This document shows, piece by piece, positions 1 through 5,335 of a stretch of DNA of 5,335 nucleotides. The position numbers were made by a program, and so were the translations under genes. The stretch is from Myxococcales bacterium (GTDB lineage Bacteria > Myxococcota_A > Polyangia > Polyangiales > Houyiibacteriaceae). The DNA lies in NCBI GenBank assembly GCA_020354595.1, contig CP070650.1, positions 1,373,202 through 1,378,536 on the forward strand, given 5' to 3'. The first letter of the stretch is position 1. Each line of letters opens with the position of its first letter. The notes beneath the pieces are model-generated. The model saw nothing but the letters and a program-made list of their open reading frames with translations. It did no database searches and was not told where the DNA came from.

Positions 1-2
1 CC

Positions 3-866
3 GTGTCTGAGCCGGAGCCCGTTCCTGACTTGGAGACTCCGACGGAGTCCGTTTTCAGCACCGGGTCCGTCGCTACGTCCGAGTCGATTCCGACGCCGGA
101 GCCGCAACGCGAGTCGCGGACGACCGCCGCGCCAGACCCGGCCTTCGATCGCCCCTCCCTCCCGCAGCCACCGCCACGACGACGCGGTGGTTGGGGGATT
201 TGGCTGTTGGCCGCAGGCCTGGGCATCGGCGCCTACGCGCTGATCGCGACTGGCTCGCTCGATTCGCTTCTCCAGCGCGGGCCAAGCGCGTCAGCGCCAG
301 CTCCCGGAGGGGTCATCGACGTCAGCGTGACGCCAGCCGACGCGCAGATCTTCGTGTTCGTCGGCCGCGGTCCCGCCGTGTCGGAAGGCTTGGCGGTTGG
401 CGGTGCCCACGAGTTCATCGTCTTCGAGCAAGGTCTGCGCCCTTCGCGCGCCGTCGTCCCACAGGACGCGACGTGGTCGACGACGAACAACGGCCCGCTC
501 TATGAGCTCGCGGTGCAGGCGCGGCCCGCGGAAGGTCCCGCGGACGCGATCGATCTCGGCGCACCGCGGACTGCGCCAAGCGCGCCGGGCGACGCAACCA
601 TCGGGACGGTTCGCGTCATCACCAATCCGCCGTCCGCCAAGGTGTATCGGTTCATCGGCACGGGCCCGGGCGCTCGAGTCTCGGTTTCGTCGATTCATGA
701 GGGGCAAGAAATCCTGGTCTACCGTCCCGGTTACGAAACCCGTCGAGCGGTGATTGGCCCAAGCGACTGGCAACGCCCCGTCGCAGCCCAGACCTACGGC
801 GCCAGCCTCGCGGTTCAGCTTCCCGCGCTTCCGGAGCTAACCGCGACGCAAACGCTCGAGGACTGA
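3..866 (+). CDS. Membrane-anchored protein with two tandem PEGA-like domains, function unknown (5' end possibly outside window)
   Basis: I do not recognise a specific gene. A GTG at base 3 gives 287 residues ending at TGA 864-866, but no in-frame stop precedes it in the window, so the true start may lie to the left. Residues 1-58 are a low-complexity linker rich in Pro, Glu, Ser and Thr. A basic RRR (59-61) precedes one hydrophobic helix at about 64-84. A short Ala/Pro/Ser linker follows, then two similar beta-rich modules at about 103-175 and 201-275. Each begins G-x-hydrophobic-x-V with a TxP or TNP turn, then V(F/Y)xF(V/I)GxGP, and later a Gly followed by RAV and an acidic-x-W region. This resembles degenerate PEGA domains, which are typically extracytoplasmic surface modules. 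A cytoplasmic linker, helix and outer PEGA modules also form the C-terminal half of some bacterial Ser/Thr kinases, so this could be the tail of one. It converges on manB and overlaps its last 30 bases. Confidence 0.75.
   Translation: MSEPEPVPDLETPTESVFSTGSVATSESIPTPEPQRESRTTAAPDPAFDRPSLPQPPPRRRGGWGIWLLAAGLGIGAYALIATGSLDSLLQRGPSASAPAPGGVIDVSVTPADAQIFVFVGRGPAVSEGLAVGGAHEFIVFEQGLRPSRAVVPQDATWSTTNNGPLYELAVQARPAEGPADAIDLGAPRTAPSAPGDATIGTVRVITNPPSAKVYRFIGTGPGARVSVSSIHEGQEILVYRPGYETRRAVIGPSDWQRPVAAQTYGASLAVQLPALPELTATQTLED
309..827 (+). repeat. Tandem pair of PEGA-like protein domains (309-527 and 603-827)
   Basis: Two modules of about 73-75 residues within the same protein align over their whole length. 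Shared points are the initial GxxxV strand, the Pro turn, an xGxGP loop, a second strand reading EFIVF in copy 1 and EILVY in copy 2 followed by a Gly, an RAV core, an Asp with a nearby Trp, and a closing LAVQ strand. They are separated by about 25 residues of Ala/Pro/Asp-rich linker. Identity is low, so this is an old intragenic duplication. It is seen in the translated protein, not as a DNA repeat. Confidence 0.6.
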
Positions 867-2192
867 CTCGACCTCGTTTCGAACGGCTTCGAGGCCCTCT
901 TCGGAGTCGGCCTCGAAACGCAATACGAGCACCGGTTGCGTGTTGGACGCGCGGACCAGCGCCCACCCACCGGGGAACTGAATGCGGGCGCCATCGATGT
1001 CGACCAGATCGTGCGTGGGCCGGTAGTGGTCGACCACTTGCTGAACCAGATCGAACTTGTGCGCGTCGTCGCACTCGACTCGAATTTCCGGAGTCGCAAA
1101 TGTTTCGGGTACATCGCTGAGCATCTCGTGGAGCGGGATGTCGCTGTGCGAAATGATCTCCAGGACGCGAAGGGTCGTGTAGATCGCGTCGTCGAAGCCG
1201 TAGTACCGATCGGCGAAGAAGATGTGCCCGCTCATCTCACCGGCGAGCAGCGCCGCTTCTTCTTTCATCTTGGTCTTGATCAGCGAGTGGCCCGTCTTCC
1301 AGAGCACGCCTCGCCCGCCGTGTGCCGCGATGTCGTCGTACATCGTCTGCGAGCACTTCACCTCGCCGATGATCGTGGCGCCGGGATGCTTCGCGAGAAG
1401 CGCGCGTGAGAGGATGATCATCAGCTTGTCACCCCAGATCACTTCACCACGCGAGTCGATCACCCCGACGCGGTCGGCGTCGCCGTCGTAGGCGAACCCG
1501 AGCTCGAGCCCGTCACCGAGAACTCGTTCGCGAAGCATTTCCAAAGTCTCCGGCTCGGTGGGATCGGCGTGATGGACTGGGAATCTGCCATCCATCTCGC
1601 AGAGTAGGGGAACCGGGTCGAGACCGAGCGCCCGCATCGTCTCGAGAGCTAGCGGTCCGCCCGCACCGTTGCCCGCATCGACCGCGAATCGAATGTCACG
1701 GCGCCCGAGCTCGATGTCGCGTCTCGCATGCGCGACATAGGCAGCCGTCGGGTCGATGGATTCCCGCGTGCCGCGTGGAGCCTCGTGAAAGCCCTGGCTT
1801 TCCATCGCCTCGCGAAGCTCGACGATGTCGGCGCCGTAGAGCGAGCCCTTGCCGACCATCATCTTGAAGCCGTTCTCATCGGGAGGGTTGTGGCTGCCCG
1901 TGATCTGGATTCCGCCGTCGAGGTCGAGCTCGTGCACCGCGAAGTAGAGAAGCGGGGTCGGTCCAACGCCGATGTCGACGACGTCGATGCCGGTGCGAAG
2001 GAGCCCATCGCAGAGGGCCGCGTGAATTCTCGGCGAGCTCAACCGGCAGTCGCGACCTACGCCGATGCGATTCAAGCCACGCTTGGCGTAGAAGGTTCCG
2101 AGGCTGCGACCCAGGGCGAGAACGAAGTCGTCGCCGAAGTCACGCTCCGCGTGCCCACGGATGTCGTATTGGCGAAAGACGTGCGGGTTCAC
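837..2192 (-). CDS. manB: Phosphomannomutase/phosphoglucomutase, AlgC/ManB type
   Basis: Interconverts mannose-6-phosphate and mannose-1-phosphate (and probably the glucose phosphates) in the cytoplasm, supplying ManC. All four active-site loops of the alpha-D-phosphohexomutase family are present in order: the phosphoserine loop TGSHNP with Ser about 100, the metal-binding loop DGDADR at 236-241, the sugar-recognition loop GEMSGH at 318-323, and the phosphate-binding loop RASNTQP at 414-420. The N-terminus has FRQYDIRG. TGSHNP and GEMSGH followed by a GFDD segment resemble Pseudomonas AlgC, a dual PMM/PGM enzyme. I chose the GTG at 2192-2190, giving 451 residues, close to the family's usual length of about 460. 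An ATG at 2288 would add 32 unrelated residues encoded over the end of manC. An AGAAG lies 7 bases before the GTG. The gene sits 4 bases after the manC stop, so translation is probably coupled. Its last 30 bases overlap the convergent plus-strand gene. Substrate range cannot be decided from sequence; manB, algC and pgm are all defensible names. Confidence 0.93.
   Translation of the reverse strand: MNPHVFRQYDIRGHAERDFGDDFVLALGRSLGTFYAKRGLNRIGVGRDCRLSSPRIHAALCDGLLRTGIDVVDIGVGPTPLLYFAVHELDLDGGIQITGSHNPPDENGFKMMVGKGSLYGADIVELREAMESQGFHEAPRGTRESIDPTAAYVAHARRDIELGRRDIRFAVDAGNGAGGPLALETMRALGLDPVPLLCEMDGRFPVHHADPTEPETLEMLRERVLGDGLELGFAYDGDADRVGVIDSRGEVIWGDKLMIILSRALLAKHPGATIIGEVKCSQTMYDDIAAHGGRGVLWKTGHSLIKTKMKEEAALLAGEMSGHIFFADRYYGFDDAIYTTLRVLEIISHSDIPLHEMLSDVPETFATPEIRVECDDAHKFDLVQQVVDHYRPTHDLVDIDGARIQFPGGWALVRASNTQPVLVLRFEADSEEGLEAVRNEVESVLERLRRG
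888..917 (+). terminator. Strong hairpin with TTCG loop, candidate 3' end structure for the plus-strand gene
   Basis: TTCGAGGCC (888-896) is a perfect 9-base inverted repeat of GGCCTCGAA (909-917). Between the arms, CTC (897-899) pairs with GAG (904-906) around a TTCG loop (900-903), leaving TC (907-908) as a bulge. In the plus-strand transcript this is a 12-bp stem closed by the stable C(UUCG)G tetraloop, beginning 22 bases after the stop at 866. No T-tract follows, so it is not a canonical intrinsic terminator; it could pause polymerase or protect an mRNA 3' end. It also lies in the last codons of manB on the other strand (residues FEADSEEGLE), so coding constraint may explain part of the symmetry. 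Confidence 0.4.
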
Positions 2193-2196
2193 GGCG

Positions 2197-3273
2197 TCAC
2201 TTCTGCTGGTCTCCGCGCTCCCGAAGAGCAGCCACGATTTCGCGCACGTCCTGGGCCCGCTCTCGCGGGACGACGAGAAGGGCGTCACCGGAGTCCACGA
2301 CCACGAGATCCTCGACGCCTATCAACGCCACCAGCTTGCCTTCCGGTGCCCAGGCGTAGTTGCCGCTGGCGTCGACTCCGATTCCCCCTTCGGGGAGTAC
2401 ATTGTCCCTTTCGTCCCGGGACGAGAGCTCCCAAGCCGAGGTCCAGCTTCCGAGGTCCGACCAATCGAACGAGCCCGGCACGACGCTCACGGAGCCGATC
2501 TTCTCCATGATCCCGTGGTCGATGCTCACGGCGGGAAGCTCCGCGTACGTTTCCGCGACCACCGACGCTTCGTCCCCCGCCCGTGCAGCCTCGTCGTAGC
2601 GCTGCAGTTGCTCCCCGAGGCCCGGGAGGTGCTTGTCGATGGCTTCGAGAATGCGGGACGCGAGGAAGACGAACATCCCGCTGTTCCAGAGGAAGCATCC
2701 ACTGGCCACGAATTGTTCGGCCCGCTGCCGGTTCGGCTTTTCCACGAATCGGCGTGCCCTGAAGACGCCGGGGTCGAGCTCCGAGCCGACCTCGATGTAA
2801 CCATAGCCGGTCTCCGCCCGTGTCGGCCGGATGCCAATCGTGACGTAGTCCCCGTGGGTTGCCGCCTGCAGACCGCGGCGCAGCGTGTCGACGTAAGCCT
2901 CGGTGTCACCGATGTAGTGGTCAGCAGGGAGCACGGTCATGACCGCGTCCGGGTCGAGCCTCTTCACGTGAGTTGCAGCCCAGCCGATGCAGGGCGCGGT
3001 GTTTCGTCCGACGGGCTCCGCGAGAATCCGATCCGCTTCGAGCTCCGGCAGCTCTTTCTCGACCTGTTCACGGAGTAGCTCGGACGTGACGACGAACGTT
3101 CGCTCCGGCGGAATCAGGTCCCACACACGCTCCGCGGTCGCTCGAAGCAAGGAGCGAGCATCTGGGCCGAGCGACAAGAACTGTTTGGGGCGGTCGCGCC
3201 GCGACAACGGCCAAAACCGCGTGCCGGAACCGCCTGCCATGATGATTGCGTATGCTTTGTCGGTATCGGTCAT
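2197..3273 (-). CDS. manC: Mannose-1-phosphate guanylyltransferase (GDP-mannose pyrophosphorylase), short monofunctional form
   Basis: Makes GDP-mannose and pyrophosphate from mannose-1-phosphate and GTP in the cytoplasm. The nucleotidyltransferase signature GGSGTRFWPLSR at 14-25 is followed by PKQ at 29-31. EPVGRNTAP is at 86-94, the metal/nucleotide motif LPADH at 115-119, GYGYIE at 156-161, the sugar-binding FVEKP at 176-180, WNSGMF at 196-201, and the late DHGIMEK...DWSDLGSW segment at about 252-277. At 358 residues it has only the transferase region plus a short C-terminal part. The bifunctional AlgA/ManC type is about 470-480 residues and carries a cupin phosphomannose isomerase, which is absent here, so a separate ManA is expected elsewhere. 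The ATG at 3273-3271 is well placed, 12 residues before the signature motif. The gene begins 15 bases after the uppP stop and ends 4 bases before manB, giving two consecutive pathway enzymes in one operon. GDP-mannose would feed mannosyl polysaccharide, LPS, or GDP-deoxysugar routes. Confidence 0.95.
   Translation of the reverse strand: MTDTDKAYAIIMAGGSGTRFWPLSRRDRPKQFLSLGPDARSLLRATAERVWDLIPPERTFVVTSELLREQVEKELPELEADRILAEPVGRNTAPCIGWAATHVKRLDPDAVMTVLPADHYIGDTEAYVDTLRRGLQAATHGDYVTIGIRPTRAETGYGYIEVGSELDPGVFRARRFVEKPNRQRAEQFVASGCFLWNSGMFVFLASRILEAIDKHLPGLGEQLQRYDEAARAGDEASVVAETYAELPAVSIDHGIMEKIGSVSVVPGSFDWSDLGSWTSAWELSSRDERDNVLPEGGIGVDASGNYAWAPEGKLVALIGVEDLVVVDSGDALLVVPRERAQDVREIVAALRERGDQQK
2200..2204 (-). 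promoter_or_regulatory. Ribosome binding site deciding the manB GTG start
   Basis: AGAAG on the minus strand lies 7 bases upstream of the GTG at 2192-2190, at the very end of manC (it is part of the last sense codons, just before the TGA at 2199-2197). It is a one-mismatch match to AGGAG. Its placement supports the GTG start and translational coupling with manC. Confidence 0.45.
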
Positions 3274-3286
3274 GAGCCGAACGCGA

Positions 3287-3290
3287 CCTC
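3287..3290 (-). promoter_or_regulatory. Probable manC ribosome binding site overlapping the uppP stop
   Basis: The minus strand reads TGAGG across the uppP stop: TGA is at 3291-3289, and GAGG at 3290-3287 shares its last two bases. The spacer to the manC ATG is 13 bases, rather long, so the assignment is tentative. A ribosome terminating uppP would sit directly on the manC initiation region, which suggests coupled translation. Confidence 0.35.
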
Positions 3291-4086
3291 AGCGGGTCAC
3301 GAGAAAAAGCCCGAGAGGCACCAGGTACACTGCGAACGTCCACATGCGTCCGACGAGAATGATTTGGCGCAGAGTAACAAGCGCAACGTATCCCGTCACC
3401 ATGGCCGTGACCCCGCCCACCCACGCGGCGGGGCCCAACGAGCCAAGCCCCTCCGCGCCACTCGCCTCATACAAGGCCGCGGCGACGATTGCCGGCAAGG
3501 AGACCAGAAAGGAGAAGCGAAACGACGCGTTTCCCTGCACGCCGAGGAGCATCGCGACCGCGATCGTGACCCCACTCCGACTGACGCCGGGTAGAACCGC
3601 CAATCCCTGGGCGAGGCCGACCGCGATCGCTTGAAGCCACGACACCTCGTCCTGGTTGCCTCGCGCGACGCCGCTTGCGATGAGCGCCGCCGCGGAGATG
3701 AGAAACCCGTAGCCGACCAGCTTCAAGTCTTCGGCGAACGCCTCTGCGATATCGCGTAGCATCCACCCGAGGACGCCGGTGACCAGGGTCGCGATCGCGA
3801 TCCCGACCAGCGTCCGCCCTTCGGGAGTCGCGCGAAAGCGACTCGGGTCGCGAATGGAGCGGACTCCTTCGAAGGCGAGATTCGAAAGATCGGCCCTGAA
3901 GAGCAGGACGGTCGCCAACAATGTCCCGAGGTGAAGCAGGATCACCAGGGCGAGGGAATTTTCCTCGATATCGAAGAAGCGGGCGCCGATCGCAACGTGG
4001 CCGCTGCTCGATACTGGAAGAAACTCGGTCAGCCCTTGCAATGCTCCCAGTGCGGCCGCCGTCAACGCGTCGATTCCGTCCGACAA
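3289..4086 (-). CDS. uppP: Undecaprenyl-diphosphatase (UppP/BacA family), TTG start
   Basis: Integral inner-membrane enzyme that dephosphorylates undecaprenyl pyrophosphate released by peptidoglycan and polysaccharide assembly, regenerating the undecaprenyl phosphate carrier; overexpression of this family confers bacitracin resistance. With the TTG at 4086-4084 the protein has 265 residues, matching the family's usual 265-275. The first re-entrant motif QGLTEFLPVSSSGH then falls at 17-30, placing Gln17, Glu21 and His30 at the E. coli BacA numbering (Glu17, Glu21, His30). The second re-entrant motif includes PGVSRSG at 166-172 with the catalytic Arg at 170. Several hydrophobic helices surround both motifs, including about 45-63, 93-110, 123-140, 173-200 and the C-terminus. 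An in-frame ATG at 4158 would add 24 residues of polar, Pro/Arg-rich sequence unlike the family N-terminus, so I reject it. Another TTG lies at 4098-4096. None of these starts has a clear ribosome binding site. Gln in place of the first Glu is within the family's (E/Q)xxxE pattern. It is the first gene of the uppP-manC-manB cluster. Confidence 0.93.
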   Translation of the reverse strand: MSDGIDALTAAALGALQGLTEFLPVSSSGHVAIGARFFDIEENSLALVILLHLGTLLATVLLFRADLSNLAFEGVRSIRDPSRFRATPEGRTLVGIAIATLVTGVLGWMLRDIAEAFAEDLKLVGYGFLISAAALIASGVARGNQDEVSWLQAIAVGLAQGLAVLPGVSRSGVTIAVAMLLGVQGNASFRFSFLVSLPAIVAAALYEASGAEGLGSLGPAAWVGGVTAMVTGYVALVTLRQIILVGRMWTFAVYLVPLGLFLVTR

Positions 4087-4198
4087 GTTGAAAGGCAATA
4101 GCGGTTGTGTTGTGTCGCGGCAAGGCCGAAGAGCCCGTGGCTCCGCACACGGGACCATAGCTGTTTGCTGCCGGTTCGATTAGGCTTTGCCCGGCTGT
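4087..4198. promoter_or_regulatory. Divergent intergenic region between uppP and the MCE gene
   Basis: This 112-base gap separates two outward-facing genes and must hold both promoters unless they are supplied differently. I find no convincing -35/-10 pair for either direction, as is common in GC-rich genomes. An in-frame TAG at 4181-4183 limits the MCE gene's start on the right. The middle carries overlapping inverted repeats (listed separately). If uppP really began at the ATG at 4158, most of this region would be coding and the gap would shrink to 40 bases. Confidence 0.5.
4131..4153. repeat. Overlapping inverted repeats at the centre of the divergent region
   Basis: CCCGTG (4134-4139) is a perfect inverted repeat of CACGGG (4148-4153) around an 8-base spacer. 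GAGCC (4131-4135) is a perfect inverted repeat of GGCTC (4139-4143) around CGT. The two share bases, so they could not form at the same time. The centre of the larger one is about 56 bases from each proposed start codon. It could be an operator or a leader hairpin. Arms of 5-6 bp are not rare by chance in GC-rich DNA, so confidence is low. Confidence 0.25.
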
Positions 4199-5335
4199 AT
4201 GAGGGAGACTTGGAACGCGGCCCGGGTCGGCCTGATGGTGGTCCTGGGGCTGGCCGTCACCTTCGCCGTGTATCGCTACGTCGACGAGCGGTCGTCGACC
4301 GAGTCGGGGTACGGCGTTTACGCGTACTTCGACGACGTCCAGGGCCTCATTGCCAAATCCCGAGTGCTGGTGGCAGGTATTCCGGTCGGATACATCGATT
4401 CGATTCGCCTCGAAGGCAACCGCGCTCGGGTCGACCTTCGCATCGAGGGCGACATCGAGCTCTACGAAGATGCGAGCGTCACGATGCGGAGCCTATCGCT
4501 CTTGGGTGAGCAGGTGCTGGTCATCCGCCCCGGCACCCCCGGTCTGCCGGTGATTCCAGACGGCGGCGAGATTCGTGTAGCCGATACGGGCGTTCAGACC
4601 GACGACATCATCGTCACGGTCAACGACATCGCCCAAAGCGTGAAGAAGATCACCACCCAGATGGAGCGCGCTTTTGGTACCGAGGAAGCCGGTGACCGCA
4701 TGCAGCAGGCCTTGTGGAACCTGAGCGACGCTCTCGAGAACATCAAGGAGGTCACGGACGAGGCCGGACCACGAATCGTGCGCATCATGGAAAACGTCGA
4801 GCTGGCGACCGACGACCTCAGCCAAATCATCCACAAACGAAGAGGCGACATCGATCGGGGCATCGAAGAGGTGGATGACACTATCGCATCGATTCACAGA
4901 GCGGCCGACCAGCTCAATGCCGTACTGGCTGACATCAAGGAGGTCAGCGGTCGAACGGCGCGAGGCGAGGGCACCATCGGCCGGCTCACGCAAGACGAGG
5001 CGCTCATCGACGAGGTCGAGGGTGTGGCCGAAGGACTCAACAGCTTCGTCGGCGGCCTGAACCGTCTGCGGACCATCGTCGAGCTTCGAAGCGAGTGGTA
5101 TGCGCTTTCGAACGCGTTCAAGACGTACTTCTCGATCTATCTCAAGCCACGCGAAGGGCGTTACTTCCTCGTGCAGTTCATCGACGATCCCCGTGGTTCC
5201 GTTACGGTCACCGAGAGCGTCATTCGGCAGAGCCCGCCACCGCTCTTCTACCCAAACGAGTTTCGTCGCACGGAGATCAGCCGTAGTAACCGGCTCAAGT
5301 TCTCCGCGCAGTTCGGCAAGTCGATTTCTTTTGCC
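4199..5335 (+). CDS. MCE-domain (MlaD-family) lipid-transport protein with long helical region and beta-rich C-terminal extension, 3' truncated by window
   Basis: 379 codons are open from the ATG at 4199 to the window edge with no stop, so the gene continues to the right. Residues 9-25 form one uncleaved membrane anchor (VGLMVVLGLAVTF core). Residues about 37-128 are a single MCE domain, with the typical pattern FDDVQGLxxxxxVxVAGIPVGYI (44-66), a SLSLLGEQVLVI segment (98-109) and a closing IPDGGEI (119-125). About 132-294 is predicted mostly helical, with the GEGTIGRLTQDEAL segment (256-269) often seen in long MCE proteins. From about 295 the sequence alternates polar and hydrophobic residues with an FIDDPRG turn (328-334), resembling beta-hairpins. 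MCE proteins form hexameric rings that carry lipids between the membranes with an MlaF/MlaE-type ABC transporter, and longer helical versions form periplasmic tunnels. Neither transporter subunit lies upstream; uppP is divergent. A TAG at 4181-4183 precedes the start in frame, leaving only a TTG at 4187 as an upstream alternative. No good ribosome binding site is seen. Confidence 0.88.
   Translation, partial: MRETWNAARVGLMVVLGLAVTFAVYRYVDERSSTESGYGVYAYFDDVQGLIAKSRVLVAGIPVGYIDSIRLEGNRARVDLRIEGDIELYEDASVTMRSLSLLGEQVLVIRPGTPGLPVIPDGGEIRVADTGVQTDDIIVTVNDIAQSVKKITTQMERAFGTEEAGDRMQQALWNLSDALENIKEVTDEAGPRIVRIMENVELATDDLSQIIHKRRGDIDRGIEEVDDTIASIHRAADQLNAVLADIKEVSGRTARGEGTIGRLTQDEALIDEVEGVAEGLNSFVGGLNRLRTIVELRSEWYALSNAFKTYFSIYLKPREGRYFLVQFIDDPRGSVTVTESVIRQSPPPLFYPNEFRRTEISRSNRLKFSAQFGKSISFA

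Noticed and set aside
2193..2288. N-terminal extension of manB to an ATG at 2288
   Set aside because: The 32 added residues are encoded over the end of manC in another frame and do not resemble a phosphohexomutase N-terminus; the GTG at 2192 with AGAAG upstream fits better.
2375..2398. Small inverted repeat TCCCC / GGGGA with flanking ACTCC / GGAGT inside manC
   Set aside because: Short arms inside solid coding sequence, easily explained by GC-rich codon choice.
1728..2510. 260-codon open frame on the plus strand opposite manB and manC
   Set aside because: Antisense to motif-complete enzymes, Arg/Pro-rich in its second half and without recognisable domains; a shadow frame.
2161..3078. 305-codon open frame on the plus strand opposite manC and the start of manB
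   Set aside because: It lies fully antisense to well-supported genes, has no recognisable motifs and has the composition expected of a shadow frame in GC-rich DNA.
4095..4123. Possible sigma70-like promoter for uppP (TTGCCG, 17-base spacer, TATTGC on the minus strand)
   Set aside because: Matches are only partial, and transcription would begin about 2 bases before the TTG start, giving a nearly leaderless TTG message, which is unlikely.
4493..4993. 166-codon minus-strand frame opposite the MCE gene
   Set aside because: The plus strand encodes a clear MCE domain and helical region here; the reverse frame has no family features and is a by-product of codon bias.
1..5335. CRISPR array, insertion sequence, tRNA/rRNA, attachment site or defence system
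   Set aside because: I saw no spaced direct repeats, transposase-like frame, cloverleaf or toxin-antitoxin-like small gene pair; nearly all DNA is taken up by the five genes.

Overview
This GC-rich window holds five protein genes on two opposed transcription units, packed with almost no spare DNA. The protein families suggest a Gram-negative bacterium with an outer membrane. The style (high GC, a Pro/Glu-rich linker before a single membrane helix, PEGA-like repeats, a long MlaD-type protein) resembles Myxococcota or other former Deltaproteobacteria. That placement is an inference, because the window has no rRNA or other phylogenetic marker. I see no mobile element, CRISPR array, tRNA or phage gene, so this looks like ordinary chromosome.

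Layout. (1) Positions 3-866, plus strand: an envelope-anchored protein of unknown function with two tandem PEGA-like domains. Its 5' end is at or beyond the window edge. (2) Positions 4086 down to 837, minus strand: a tight three-gene cluster transcribed uppP -> manC -> manB, with gaps of 15 and 4 bases. (3) A 112-base divergent intergenic region (4087-4198) with overlapping inverted repeats. (4) From 4199 to the right edge, plus strand: an MCE/MlaD-family lipid-transport protein, cut off by the window end.

How the genes fit together. ManB (phosphomannomutase/phosphoglucomutase, AlgC type) makes mannose-1-phosphate. ManC joins it to GTP to give GDP-mannose, the donor for mannose-containing surface polysaccharide or LPS and the precursor of GDP-fucose and GDP-rhamnose. 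UppP regenerates undecaprenyl phosphate, the lipid on which such polysaccharides and peptidoglycan are assembled. The cluster therefore couples sugar-donor supply to carrier-lipid recycling. The divergent MCE gene belongs to envelope lipid trafficking, so the theme of the window is cell-envelope biogenesis.

The least ordinary points are: the MCE protein, which carries a long helical region and then a beta-rich C-terminal extension; the tandem PEGA-like protein; a strong 30-base hairpin with a UUCG loop just past that gene's stop but inside the end of manB; and a TTG start for uppP. I found no convincing sign of a wholly new system.
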